From contig NC_092679.1 of NCBI RefSeq assembly GCF_964355755.1, positions 2,046,001-2,110,000 on the forward strand: a DNA stretch of 64,000 nucleotides. Reading direction: 5' to 3'. Below the pieces are notes generated by a model. It searched no databases. It saw only the letters and a list, made by a program, of their open reading frames with translations, and was not told the DNA's origin. This document shows positions 1-12,700 of this stretch, one piece after another; position 1 is the first letter of the stretch, and the number at the start of each line of letters is the position of its first letter. A program made the position numbers and the translations under genes. The stretch comes from Antedon mediterranea. Lineage: Eukaryota; Echinodermata; Crinoidea; Comatulida; Antedonidae.

Positions 1-53
1 GTTTTGTCTTTTTTGTAATGTATATGGCAGAAATTGAATAAATAAATAAATAA
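1..53 (+). mobile_element. possible 3' tail of a non-LTR retrotransposon
   Basis: The window opens with a T-rich stretch that passes into a repeated AATA tail (about positions 37-53). This is the kind of 3' end left by CR1/L2-like LINEs or SINEs. The body lies outside the window, so the assignment rests only on the tail and could be a simple A-rich repeat. Confidence 0.25.
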
Positions 54-114
54 AATTTACTTAACAACAAAATAAAAACATCTGAATAATAAATAAGAAT
101 GAAACAGTTTAACA

Positions 115-249
115 AGTTTAACCAAAAAAGTGTGATGTGCCCAAATATGGTAGTTACATGCCCAAACATGGTGGTAATATGACATTATGTCCATTATATG
201 GACACATCACATTTTTTTACACATAAAATATGATAGTGTAGACAAACTT
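115..249. mobile_element. MITE-A copy (left terminus degraded)
   Basis: The core GTGATGTGCCCAAATATGG and its inverted partner TGGACACATCACATTTTTT are present, and the right terminus reads GATAGTGTAGACAAAC. The left terminus is missing. This copy lies in the last intron of the unidentified gene ending at 722, or in its flank. Confidence 0.7.
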
Positions 250-582
250 GATGAACAGCATGGCACAGATACAATATTAATTTAAAATGTTGTAAAAACA
301 ACATACATATATTCCACACTGAGGAATTGAAAAGGTCGAACAATAGCTTTATATTACTTTTTATGTATGCATGTCTCTGAGCGATATTAGAAATCCTTAT
401 CTAAAGAAATTATGTTTTACTTTTTTTTATGTCAATCTATATTGTAATATCATATATATACATGTCATAAATATTAATACTGTACACTATTTTCAATTGA
501 AATTTTGATTTGATATAGACACAGACTTTTTCATGTACTTTTATATAATTAATTGTTTTTCTTTTTTTATTTGCCAATACAG

Positions 583-722
583 TACATGTATTAGATGAGA
601 TGGATCCTTTTGATGAATTGTTCATAGATGCTTTGGAACAAGAAACGCAACTTTTAGAAGAGAGAGTAAAAGCGTGCAAGGCCCATGTGATGGTTATTAC
701 CAGTTTTGACATATTCCACTGA
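583..722 (+). CDS. 3'-terminal coding exon of an unidentified gene
   Basis: A T-rich tract ending in CAATACAG (575-582) is a good splice acceptor. It is followed by an open frame that enters with two bases of a split codon and runs 45 codons to TGA at 720-722. The peptide is acidic and helix-prone, with the stretch DPFDELFIDALEQETQLLEE followed by a basic, cysteine-containing segment and a hydrophobic end. Heptad-like spacing of L/I/V suggests a coiled-coil tail. A polyadenylation signal AATAAA sits at 907-912. I do not recognise the family. The upstream exons lie outside the window, and the only support is the splice acceptor, clean frame, composition and downstream poly(A) signal. Confidence 0.5.
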
Positions 723-906
723 TGATACCAATATTTCTACTACCACTCTCACAATATTAGTTATTTGGAAAAAAAATATCTTGGAAATCGTCCAAGAATG
801 AATATGTTCACAAAATTCTTCCTTCAATGTTATCAAGATATGAACACATTTGTTCATCATTAGAAAAATTGTACAAGTGAAAATAGTAGGATATGAACAA
901 TGTTTA

Positions 907-912
907 AATAAA
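907..912 (+). promoter_or_regulatory. candidate polyadenylation signal for the 583-722 exon
   Basis: AATAAA lies 185 bases after the TGA at 720-722. A T-rich tract does not follow closely, so the actual cleavage site is uncertain. Confidence 0.35.
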
Positions 913-2035
913 TTGATGAACTGGTGTCTCGGGAAACTGGGAAGATTTTTATAAGAGAGACCGAGTGAGAGACCCCAGATTACATACAATAACATGTTCA
1001 AAATTGGCTTTTCTTGATATTTTAGATAAATTCATTTTAAATAGGAGGTTTCCACTAGTGATGTTTCACATAATTTAAAGAGATGTAGAATATTTCTAGA
1101 CAACATTTCAAAACATCACAGGAAGATGTCTGTTATGTTATCATTGTTTGCTTATTGCGGCAATGATCAGTGTATAATAAACAAAGATACATGTTCCCTT
1201 TTATTGGAAACCATGACGTTCCACACAACCTTGCTATTAGAGTTCATAGTGTAACTAATTAAATTATGTATAATAAGAGAATATTATAACAAGGAGATCC
1301 TAATAGATACAGTATACAGTAGGTTTACCGAATGATTATATGATTGTTTAATATTATTCCTAACAGTAATTATCTCAATAATTTATTTGCTTAAACTAGA
1401 CATTTTAAATGAAATTTATTAAAGTAGTTTATTGAATTTAAATAGCTAAAATATGCATATAATAATATTGCCAATATAGAATACATAATATTCTAAGAGA
1501 TCATACTTGTGATCATTTTGCATTGAGCCCTTGTATTTGAACTATGTCTGTTTGTCTGTCTGTCCATCAAACATCTTTGTTACATTTTTTATACTGAATT
1601 CCATGAAAAAAAAAACAAATTTAGCTAATAATAATTCTTCCATATGCTTTTAAGAAGAATGTTTCTTAATTATAATTTTAAGTAATAATTCTTTCTCGTT
1701 ACGAAAATAATTATGTAGGAGTGTAGTCTATGTAAACTTTGTTAAATTTTGTATATAGAGAAATTAATTGTAGAAAAACAACATATTTAAAACCATACTT
1801 GTACAAAGAAGGATTGTAATGATGAGTTATCGAGTTAATTTTCTACATGAAAAGAATCTTACAAATTAAGTAAACCAAATCAATTAAAAATACTGATTAC
1901 TGTCTCCCAGCCATGTTTTTTAAACAATTTTATTACATTATTTGAAAGAAAAATATAATTTAAAACTACAAATTTGGGCAAATTTGTACATATAACATTT
2001 GTAGATTATTAAATGTGCAATACCATAGCTGATGT
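913..2035. other. AT-rich non-coding stretch
   Basis: I see no splice-bounded open frame, RNA gene or mobile element with clear ends. The sequence is uniformly AT-rich with scattered short direct repeats (for example TGTCTGTTTGTCTGTCTGTCC at about 1546-1565). Confidence 0.5.
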
Positions 2036-2061
2036 ATATTACTCTTATTGGTACTTATTGA

Positions 2062-2262
2062 TACACATTGATTATTATTGATTAGCATTTATTAGCATTG
2101 ATTATTATCGATCAACATTGATTATTATTGATAAACATTGGTTAGTATTGATCAACATTGATATTGATTATTATTGATCAACATTGATTAGTATTGATCA
2201 ACATTGATTAGTATTGATCAACATTGATTGTTATTGATTAACATTGATTATTATTGATCAAC
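2062..2262. repeat. ~20-bp minisatellite (ATTGATTATTATTGATCAAC type)
   Basis: About ten degenerate head-to-tail copies of a 20-base unit alternate ATTGATTA/GTATTGATCAAC. Individual units differ by one to three substitutions, so the array is older than the perfect 70-bp array at 19.9 kb. Confidence 0.85.
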
Positions 2263-2879
2263 TAATAATGCCTTTTTTGGTAACCTGATCCACCGAGAAT
2301 GTTTAGTAAATTGCTAACTTCGGCCTAATTTTTTACTCAGATACATTTGTGTTATGAGAATGTTAGTAAATCATTGCACAGCGTAGACACTTTGTTTTCT
2401 CCACAAACAAATTTAAAACTACATCTTTTTAGTTTCTACCAGATTCAATATATTTTCCAGGTTTTTTTTTTTAGTTGTACAGATAATTTAATTTCATTTT
2501 TGTTATTTTTATTGGTAGTTGTAAATAAATTGTTTTAGACTGGCGTTCTAGAAAGAAAATAAACTAGACGCTCACATTGGTGACTGGGACTTGACCAATG
2601 TTATTTCAAAAATAATAATATTTATGACTATTAATTAATTATTATAATTTCATGTTTAAAATTATTATTTATTACTTTTATTGTTGTAATTATTATATTA
2701 TTAATATTATTATTTTTATTATTATGAAATGTTTAGAATCTAGACATGTGTACAGATAATTTTAGATCTTTAAAAAAATATTTATACCAGTTATTGTATT
2801 TTGTTCATAAAAAGAAAATGGGATTTCTTTTTTAAAACACATAAAATAAACAGATAATAATTGATACACTTTGCCATTC
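2263..2879. other. AT-rich spacer, nothing assigned
   Basis: It contains homopolymer runs and ATT-rich simple sequence (2590-2740). The short + strand open frame at 2347-2538 has no splice context, no domain and the same composition as the surrounding sequence. Confidence 0.45.
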
Positions 2880-3790
2880 AAACATTTATTATATTGTCGG
2901 GTTTTTTCAATTATATTTAATAATATTATGAATTATATTATGCAACCCGATAATTTGGCCATTTTTTTGAAAAAATAGCTCTTTTATTTTTGACATAACT
3001 ATAAGATGATGATAGAGTAAGTTTATCGCATAATTGAATTTTAAAACCAGATATAAATCCCTATACAGGGATTTTTTCAAAAATGGCCAATTTTCACCCT
3101 TTTATTTTTCAACATAACTGGTGTCTATGGCACTATAAGATATTGGTAAAGCAATATATGATCATATGGAGCAATTTTCTAAAAAAATCCCTTTACTATA
3201 GGCCTACAGAGTTTTTAAAAAAAATTGTCGACCCTTTTATTTTTCGAGATAACTGGTGTCTATAGTACTATAAGATATTGGTAAAGCAATATATGATCAT
3301 ATGGAGCAATTTTATCGTATAATAATTGAATTTTAAAAACCTTATATTTTGGGAATTTTTCGAAAAAATCTCTGTACTATAGTACAGGGATTTTTTCAAA
3401 AAATGGCCAATTTTCGACCTTTTTATTTTTCGATAAAACTGGTTACTATAGCACAATTGAAAGAACCCATTATTCGCCTCTGCGCATGTTTATTATGCTA
3501 TAGTAACCATATATGTCAAAACTGGTTACCATAGCACAATTGACATTAGCAGGCGACTTATGGCTGTTGGCCTTGTTAGAAAAAATCCTTGTACTATAGT
3601 ACAGGGATTTTTTCCAAAAATGGCCAAAATATCAAGCTTTTAAAATTCAATTATTATGCTATAAAACTGCTCTATATAATCATATATTGCTTTATCATCA
3701 CCTTATAGTACAATAGAAACTAGTTTTATCGAAAAATAAAAGGGTCGAAAAATGGTCATTTTTGGAAAAAATCCTTGTACTATGACTTAG
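2880..3790. repeat. mixed foldback repeats at the left edge of the satellite block
   Basis: Several partial foldback units are joined here. Each is marked by the palindrome TGTACTATAGTACAGGGA, by TTTTTCAAAAATGGCCAATTTT, and by an internal AAGCAATATATGATCATATG segment. A single unit of the 89-bp hairpin satellite (GCCTCTGCGCATGTTTATTA) appears at about 3475-3545, so material from both flanking satellites is mixed at this edge. Confidence 0.75.
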
Positions 3791-6700
3791 GCAGAAACAC
3801 AAAAAATATAGTATATTGATATAAGCAGTGAGTTAGACAGAAAAACAAAACAAAAATTATCACTTAGACACTTTTGTTATGAGGCTGTCAATATCATCTA
3901 TATACAAAAAATGCTACCTTTAAGTAACAAAATTTAATAGCATCAGCTCTTCAGATTAAAATTAACACTGATGATTTTAGAAAAGGAAAGTAGCAATAAA
4001 AGAGAAAGAATTTGTAACAAATGGGTTAAAAAATATACTATAAAATGAATTTCTTATTTTATTTAAAAAATCATGAATCTCCTCTCTCCTTAATTGCCTA
4101 AGTCACACAGCTGACTTAGGCAGAAACACAAAAAACGATCTGAGCATGTGCAAATGTATATAAAAGCACTCAGATAATGTACAGAGGGCAGTATAATGAT
4201 ATAAGAGTGAGTTAGGCAGATCATAAGTCAGCTCTCCTTAATTGCCTAAGTCACACAGCTGACTTAGGCAGAAAACACGAAAAATATAGTATTTGATATA
4301 AGCAGTGAGTTAGGCAGATAATAAGTCGGCTCTCCTTAATTGCCTAAGTCACACAGCTGACTTAGGCAGAAACACAAAAAATATAGTATATTGATATAAG
4401 CAGTGAGTTAGGCAGATTATGAATCAGCTCTCCTTAATTGCCTAAGTCACACAGATAGTACAGGGATTTTTTCGAAAAATGGCCAAAATATCAAGTTTTT
4501 AAAATTCAATTATTATGTTATAAAATTGCTCTATATGATCATATATTGCTTTATCATCACCTTATAGTACCATAGACAAGGGTCGAAAAATGGCCATTTT
4601 TAGAAAAAATCCTTTTACTATGACTTTAGGCAGAAACACAAAAAATATAGTATATTGATATAAGCAGTGAGTTAGGCAGAAAAACAAAACAAAAATTATG
4701 ACTTATACACTTTGTTATGAGGCTGTTGATATCATCTATATACAAAAAAAATGCTACCTTTAAGTAACAAAATTTAATAGCATCAACTCTTCAGATTAAA
4801 ATTAACACTGATGATTTTAGAAAAAGAAAGTAGCAATAAAAGAGAAAGAATTTGTAACAAATGGGTTAAAAAATATACTATAAAAATGTATTTCTTATTT
4901 TATTTAAAAAATCATGAGTCTCCTCTCCTTAATTGCCTAAGTCACACAGCTGACTTAGGCAGAAACACAAAAAACGATCTGAGCATGTGCAAATGTATAT
5001 AAAAGCACTCAGATAATGTACAGAGGGCAGTATAATAATGATATAAGCAGTGAGTTAGGCAGATCATAAGTCAGCTCTCCTTAATTGCCTAAGTCACACA
5101 GCTGACTTAGGCAGAAACACGAAAAATATAGTATATTGATATAAGCAGTGAGTTAAGCAGATCACAAGTCAGCTCTCCTTAATTGCCTAAGTCACACAGC
5201 TGACTTAGGCAGAAACACAAAAAATATAGTATATTGATATAAGCAGTGAGTTAGGCAGATCATAAATCAGCTCTCCTTAATTGCCTAAGTCACACAGATA
5301 GTACAGGGATTTTTTCCAAAAATGGCCAAAATATCAAGTTTTTAAAATTCAATTATTATGTTATAAAATTGCTCTATATGATCATATATTGCTTTACACC
5401 TTATAGTACCATAGACACCAGTTTTATCGAAAAATAAAAGGGTCGAAAAATGGCCATTTTTAGAAAAAATCCTTTTACTATGACTTTAGGCAGAAACACA
5501 AAAAATATAGTATATTGATATAAGCAGTGAGTTAGGCAGAAAAACAAAACAAAAATTATGACTTATACACTTTTGTTATGAGGCTGTTGATATCATCTAT
5601 ATACAAAAAAAATGCTACCTTTAAGTAACAAAATTTAATAGCATCAACTCTTCAGATTAAAATTAACACTGATGATTTTAGAAAAAGAAAGTAGCAATAA
5701 AAGAGAAGGAATTTGTAACAAATGGGTTAAAAAATATACTATAAAAATGTATTTCTTATTTTATTTAAAAAATCATGAGTCTCCTCTTTTTAATTGCCTA
5801 AGTCACACAGCTGACTTAGGCAAAAACACAAAAAAACGATCTGAGCATGTACAAATGTATATAAAAGCACTCAGATAATGTACAGAGGGCAGTATAATGA
5901 TATAAGCAGTGAGTTAGGCAGATCATAAGTCAGCTCTCCTTAATTGCTTAAGTCACACAGCTGACTTAGGCAGAAAACACGAAAAATATAGTATTTGATA
6001 TAAGCAGTGAGTTAGGCAGATCATAAGTCAGCTCTCCTTAATTGCCTAAGTCATACAGCTGACTTAGGCAGAAACACAAAAAATATAGTATATTGATATA
6101 AGCAGTGAGTTAGGCAGATCATAAGTCAGCTCTCCTTAATTGCTTAAGTCACACAGATAGTACAGGGATTTTTTCAAAAAATGGCCAAAATATCAAGTTT
6201 TTAAAATTCAATTATTATGCTATAAAATTGCTCTATATGATCATATATTGCTTTATCATCACCTTATAGTACCATAGACACCAGTTTTATCGAAAAATAA
6301 AAGGGTCGAAAAATGACTATTTTTGGAAAAAACCCTTGTACTATGACTTAGGCAGAAACACAAAAAATATAGTATATTGATATAAGCAGTGAGTTAGGCA
6401 GAAAAACAAAAACAAAATTATGACTTAGACACTTTTGTTATGAGGCTGTCGATATCATCTATATACAAAAAATGCTACCTTTAAGTAACAAAATTTAATA
6501 GCATCAGCTCTTCGGATTAAAATTAACACTGATGATTTTAGAAAAGGAAAGTAGCAATAAAAGAGAAAGAATTTGTAACAAATGGGTTAACAAATATACT
6601 ATAAAAATGTATTTCTTATTTTATTTAAAAAATCATGAGTCTCCTCTTCTTAATTGCCTAAGTCACACAGCTGACTTAGGCAGAAACACAAAAAACGATC

Positions 6701-9700
6701 TGAGCATGTGCAAATGTATATAAAAGCACTCAGATAATGTACAGAGGGCAGTATAATGATATAAGCAGTGAGTTAGGCAGATCATAAGTCAGCTCTCCTT
6801 AATTGCCTAAGTCACACAGCTGACTTAGGCAGAAAACACGAAAAATATAGTATTTGATATACGCAGTGAGTTAGGCAGATCATAAGTCAGCTCTCCTTAA
6901 TTGCCTAAGTCACACAGCTGACTTAGGCAGAAACACAACAAATATATAATAGTATATTGATATAAGCAGTGAGTTCGGCAGATCATAAGTCAGCTCTCCT
7001 TAATTGCCTAAGTCACACAGATAGTACAGGGATTTTTTCCAAAAATAGCCAAAATATCAAGTTTTTAAAATTCAATTATTATGCTATAAAATTGCTCTAT
7101 ATGATCATATATTGCTTTATCATCACCTTGTAGTACTATAGACACCAGTTTTATCGAAAAATAAAAGGGTCGAAAAATGGCCAAAATATCAAGTTTTTTT
7201 AAATTCAATCATTATGATATAAAATTTCTCTATATGATCATATATTGCTTTATCATCACCTTAAAGTACCATAAACACCGGTTTTATCGAAAAATAAAAG
7301 GGTCGCAAAAATTGCCATTTTTGGAAAAAATCCTTGTACTATGACTTAGGCAGAAACACAAACAATATAGTATATTGATATAAGCAGTGAGTTAGGCAGA
7401 AAAACAAAAACAAAATTATGACTTTGACACTTTTGTTATGAGGCTGTCGATATCATTTATATACAAAAAATGCTACCTTTAAGTAACAAAATTTAATAGC
7501 ATCAGCTCTTCGGATTAAAATTAACACTGATGATTTTAGAAAAGGAAAGTAGCAATAAAAGAGAAAGAATTTGTAACAAATGGGTTAAAAAATATACTAT
7601 AAAAATGTATTTCTTATTTTATTTAAAAAATCATGAGTCTCCTCTCCTTAATTGCCTAAGTCACACAGCTGACTTAGGCAGAAACACAAAAAACGATCTG
7701 AGCATGTGCAAATGTATATAAAAGCACTCAGATAATGTACAGAGGGCAGTATAATGATATAAGCAGTGAGTTAGGCAGATTATAAGTCAGCTCTCCTTAA
7801 TTGCCTAAGTCACACAGCTGACTTAGGAAGAAACACGAAAAATATAGTATATTGATATAAGCAGTGAGTTAGGCAGATCATAAGTCAGCTCTCCTTAATT
7901 GCCTAAGTCACACAGCTGACTTAGGCAGAAAACACTAAAAATATAGTATTTGATATAAGCAGTGAATTAGGCAGATAATAAGTCAGCTCTCCTTAATTGC
8001 CTAAGTCACACAGCTGACTTAGGCAGAAACACAAAAAATATAGTATATTGATATAAGCAGTGAGTTAGGCAGATCATAAATCAGCTCTCCTTAATTGCCT
8101 AAGTCACACAGATAGTACAGGGATTTTTTCCAAAAATGGCCAAAAAATCAAGTTTTTAAAATTCAATTATTATGTTATAAAATTGCTCTATATGATCATA
8201 TATTGCTTTATCATCACCTTATAGTACCATAGACACCAGTTTTGTCGAAAAATAAAAGGGTCGAAAAATGGCCATTTTTAGAAAAAATCCTTTTACTATG
8301 ACTTTAGGCAGAAACACAAAAAATATAGTATATTGATATAAGCAGTGAGTTAGGCAGAAAAACAAAACAAAAATTATGACTTATACACTTTTGTTATGAG
8401 GCTGTTGATATCATCTATATACAAAAAAAATGCTACCTTTAAGTAACAAAATTTAATAACATCAACTCTTCAGATTAAAATTAACACTGATGATTTTAGA
8501 AAAAGAAAGTAGCAATAAAAGAGAAAGAATTTGTAACAAATGGGTTAAAAAATATACTATAAAAATGTATTTTCTTATTTTATTTAAAAAATAATGAGTC
8601 TCCTCTCCTTAATTGCCTAAGTCACACAGCTGACTTAGGCAGAAACACAAAAAACGATCTGAGCATGTGCAAATGTATATAAAAGCACTCAGATAATGTA
8701 CAGAGGGCAGTATAATGATATAAGCAGTGAGTTAGGCAGATCATAAGTCAGCTCTCGTTAATTGCCTAAGTCACACAGCTGACTTAGGCAGAAAACACGA
8801 AAAATATAGTATTTGATATAAGCAGTGAGTTAGGCAGATCATAAGTCAGCTCTCCTTAATTGCCTAAGTCACACAGCTGACTTAGGCAGAAACACAAAAA
8901 ATATAGTATATTGATATAAGCAGTGAGTTAGGCAGATCATAAGTCAGCTCTCCTTAATTGCCTAAGTCACACAGATAGTACAGGGATTTTTTCAAAAAAT
9001 GGCCAAAATATCAAGTTTTTAAAATTCAATTATTATGCTATAAAATTGCTCTATATGATCATATATTGCTTTATCATCACCTTATAGTACCAGTTTTATC
9101 GAAAAATAAAAGGGTCGAAAAATGACTTTTTTTGGAAAAAATCCTTGTACTATGACTTAGGCAGAAACACAAAAAATATAGTATATTGATATAAGCAGTG
9201 AGTTAGGCAGAAAAACAAAAACAAAATTATGACTTAGACACTTTTGTTATGAGGCTGTCGATATCATCTATATACAAAAAATCCTACCTTTAAGTAACAA
9301 AATTTAATAGCATCAGCTCTTCGGATTAAAATTAACACTGATGATTTTAGAAAAGGAAAGTAGCAATAAAAGAGAAAGAATTTGTAACAAATGGGTTAAA
9401 AAATATACTATCAAAATGTATTTCTTATTTTATTTAAAAAATCATGAGTCTCCTCTCCTTAATTGCCTAAGTCACACAGCTGACTTAGGCAGAAACACAA
9501 AAAACGATCTGAGCATGTGCAAATGTATATAAAAGCACTCAGATAATGTACAGAGGGCAGTATAATGATATAAGCAGTGAGTTAGGCAGATTATAAGTCA
9601 GCTCTCCTTAATTGCCTAAGTCACACAGCTGACTTAGGCAGAAACACGAAAAATATAGTATATTGATATAAGCAGTGAGTTAGGCAGATCATAAGTCAGC

Positions 9701-12700
9701 TCTCCTTAATTGCCTAAGTCACACAGCTGACTTAGGCAGAAACACGATAAATATAGTATATTGATATAAGCAATGAGTTAGGCAGATCATAAGTTAGCTT
9801 TCCTTAATTGCCTAAGTCACACAGCTGACTTAGGCAGAAACACGAAAAATATAGTATATTGATTTAAGCAGTGAGTTAGGCAGATCATAAGTCAGCTCTC
9901 CTTAATTGCCTAAGTCACACAGTTGACTTAGGCAGAAACACAAACAATATAGTATATTGATATAAGCAGTGAGTTAGGCAGAAAAACAAAAACAAAATTA
10001 TGACTTTGACACTTTTGTTATGAGGCTGTCGATATCATTTATATACAAAAAATGCTACCTTTAAGTAACAAAATTTAATAGCATCAGCTCTTCGGATTAA
10101 AATTAACACTGATGATTTTCGAAAAGGAAAGTAGCAATAAAAGAGAAAGAATTTGTAACAAATGGGTTAAAAAATATACTATAAAAATGTATTTCTTATT
10201 TTATTTAAAAAATCATGAGTCTCCTCTCCTTAATTGCCTAAGTCACACAGCTGACTTAGGCAGAAACACAAAAAACGATCTGAGCATGTGCAAATGTATA
10301 TAAAAGCACTCAGATAATGTACAGAGGGCAGTATAATGATATAAGCAGTGAGTTAGGCAGATTATAAGTCAGCTCTCCTTAATTGCCTAAGTCACACAGC
10401 TGACTTAGGCAGAAACACGAAAAATATAGTATATTGATATAAGCAGTGAGTTAGGCAGATCATAAGTCAGCTCTCCTTAATTGCCTAAGTCACACAGCTG
10501 ACTTAGGCAGAAAACACGAAAAATATAGTATATTGATATAAGCAGTGAGTTAGGCAGATCATAAGTCAGCTCTCCTTAATTGCCTAAGTCACACAGATAG
10601 TACAGGGATTTTTTCCAAAATGGCCAAAATATCAAGTTTTTAAAATTCAATTATTATGCAATAACATTGCTCTATATGATCATATATTGCTTTATCATCA
10701 CCTTATAGTACCATAGACACCAGTTTTATCGAAAAATAAAAGGGTCGAAAAATGACTATTTTTGGAAAAAATCCTTGTACTATGACTTTAGGCAGAAACA
10801 CAAAAAATATAGTATATTGATATAATCAGTGAGTTAGGCAGAAAAACAAAAACAAAATTATGACTTAGACACTTTTGTTATGAGGCTGTCGATATCATCT
10901 ATATACAAAAAATGCTACCTTTAAATAACAAAATTTAATAGCATCAACTCTTCAGATTAAAATTAACACTGATGATTTTAGAAAAAGAAAGTAGCAATAA
11001 AAGAGAAAGAATTTGTAACAAATGGGTAAACAAATATACTATAAAAATGTATTTCTTATTTTATTTAAAAAATCATGAGTCTCTTCTCCTTAATTGCCTA
11101 AGTCACACAGCTGACTTAGGCAGAAACACAAAAAACGATCTGAGCATGTGCAAATGTATATAAAAGCACTCAGATAATGTACAGAGGGCAGTATAATGAT
11201 ATAAGCAGTGAGTTAGGCAGATCATAAGTCAGCTCTCCTTAATTGCCTAAGTCACACAGCTGACTTAGGCAGAAAACACGAAAAATATAGTATTTGATAT
11301 AAGCAGTGAGTTAGGCAGATCATAAGTCAGCTCTCCTTACATTGCCTAAGTCACACAGCTGACTTAGGCAGAAACACAAAAAATATAGTATATTGATATA
11401 AGCAGTGAGTTAGGCAGATCATAAGTCAGCTCTCCTTAATTGCCTAAGTCACACAGATAGTACAGGGATTTTTTCAAAAAATGGCCAAAATATCAAGTTT
11501 TTAAAATTCAATTATTATGCTATAAAATTGCTCTATATGATCATATATTGCTTTATCATCACCTTATAGTACCAGTTTTATCGAAAAATAAAGGGGTCGA
11601 AAAATGACTATTTTTGGAAAAAATCCTTGTACTATGACTTAGGCAGAAACACAAAAAATATAGTATATTGATATAAGCAGTGAGTTAGGCAGATCATAAG
11701 TCAGCTCTCCTTAATTGCCTAAGTCACACAGCTGACTTAGGCAGAAACACGATAAATATAGTATATTGATATAAGCAATGAGTTAGGCAGATCATAAGTT
11801 AGCTTTCCTTAATTGCCTAAGTCACACAGCTGACTTAGGCAGAAACACGAAAAATATAGTATATTGATTTAAGCAGTGAGTTAGGCAGATCATAAGTCAG
11901 CTCTCCTTAATTGCCTAAGTCACACAGTTGACTTAGGCAGAAACACAAACAATATAGTATATTGATATAAGCAGTGAGTTAGGCAGAAAAACAAAAACAA
12001 AATTATGACTTTGACACTTTTGTTTTGAGGCTGTCGATATCATTTATATACAAAAAATGCTACCTTTAAGTAACAAAATTTAATAGCATCAGCTCTTCGG
12101 ATTAAAATTAACACTGATGATTTTAGAAAAGGAAAGTAGCAATAAAAGAGAAAGAATTTGTAACAAATGGGTTAAAAAATATACTATAAAAAATGTATTT
12201 CTTATTTTATTAAAAAAACATGAGTCTCCTCTCCTTAATTGCCTAAGTCACACAGCTGACTTAGGCAGAAACACAAAAAACGATCTGAGCATGTGCAAAT
12301 GTATATAAAAGCACTCAGATAATGTACAGAGGGCAGTATAATGATATAAGCAGTGAGTTAGGCAGATCATAAGTCAGCTCTCCTTAATTGCCTAAGTCAC
12401 ACAGCTGACTTAGGCAGAAACACGAAAAATATAGTATATTGATATAAGCAGTGAGTTAGGCAGATCATAAGTCAGCTCTCCTTAATTGCCTAAGTCACAC
12501 AGCCGACTTAGGCAGAAACACGATAAATATAGTATATTGATATAAGCAATGAGTTAGGCAGATCATAAGTTAGCTTTCCTTAATTGCCTAAGTCACACAG
12601 CTGACTTAGGCAGAAACACGAAAAATATAGTATATTGATTTAAGCAGTGAGTTAGGCAGATCATAAGTCAGCTCTCCTTAATTGCCTAAGTCACACAGTT

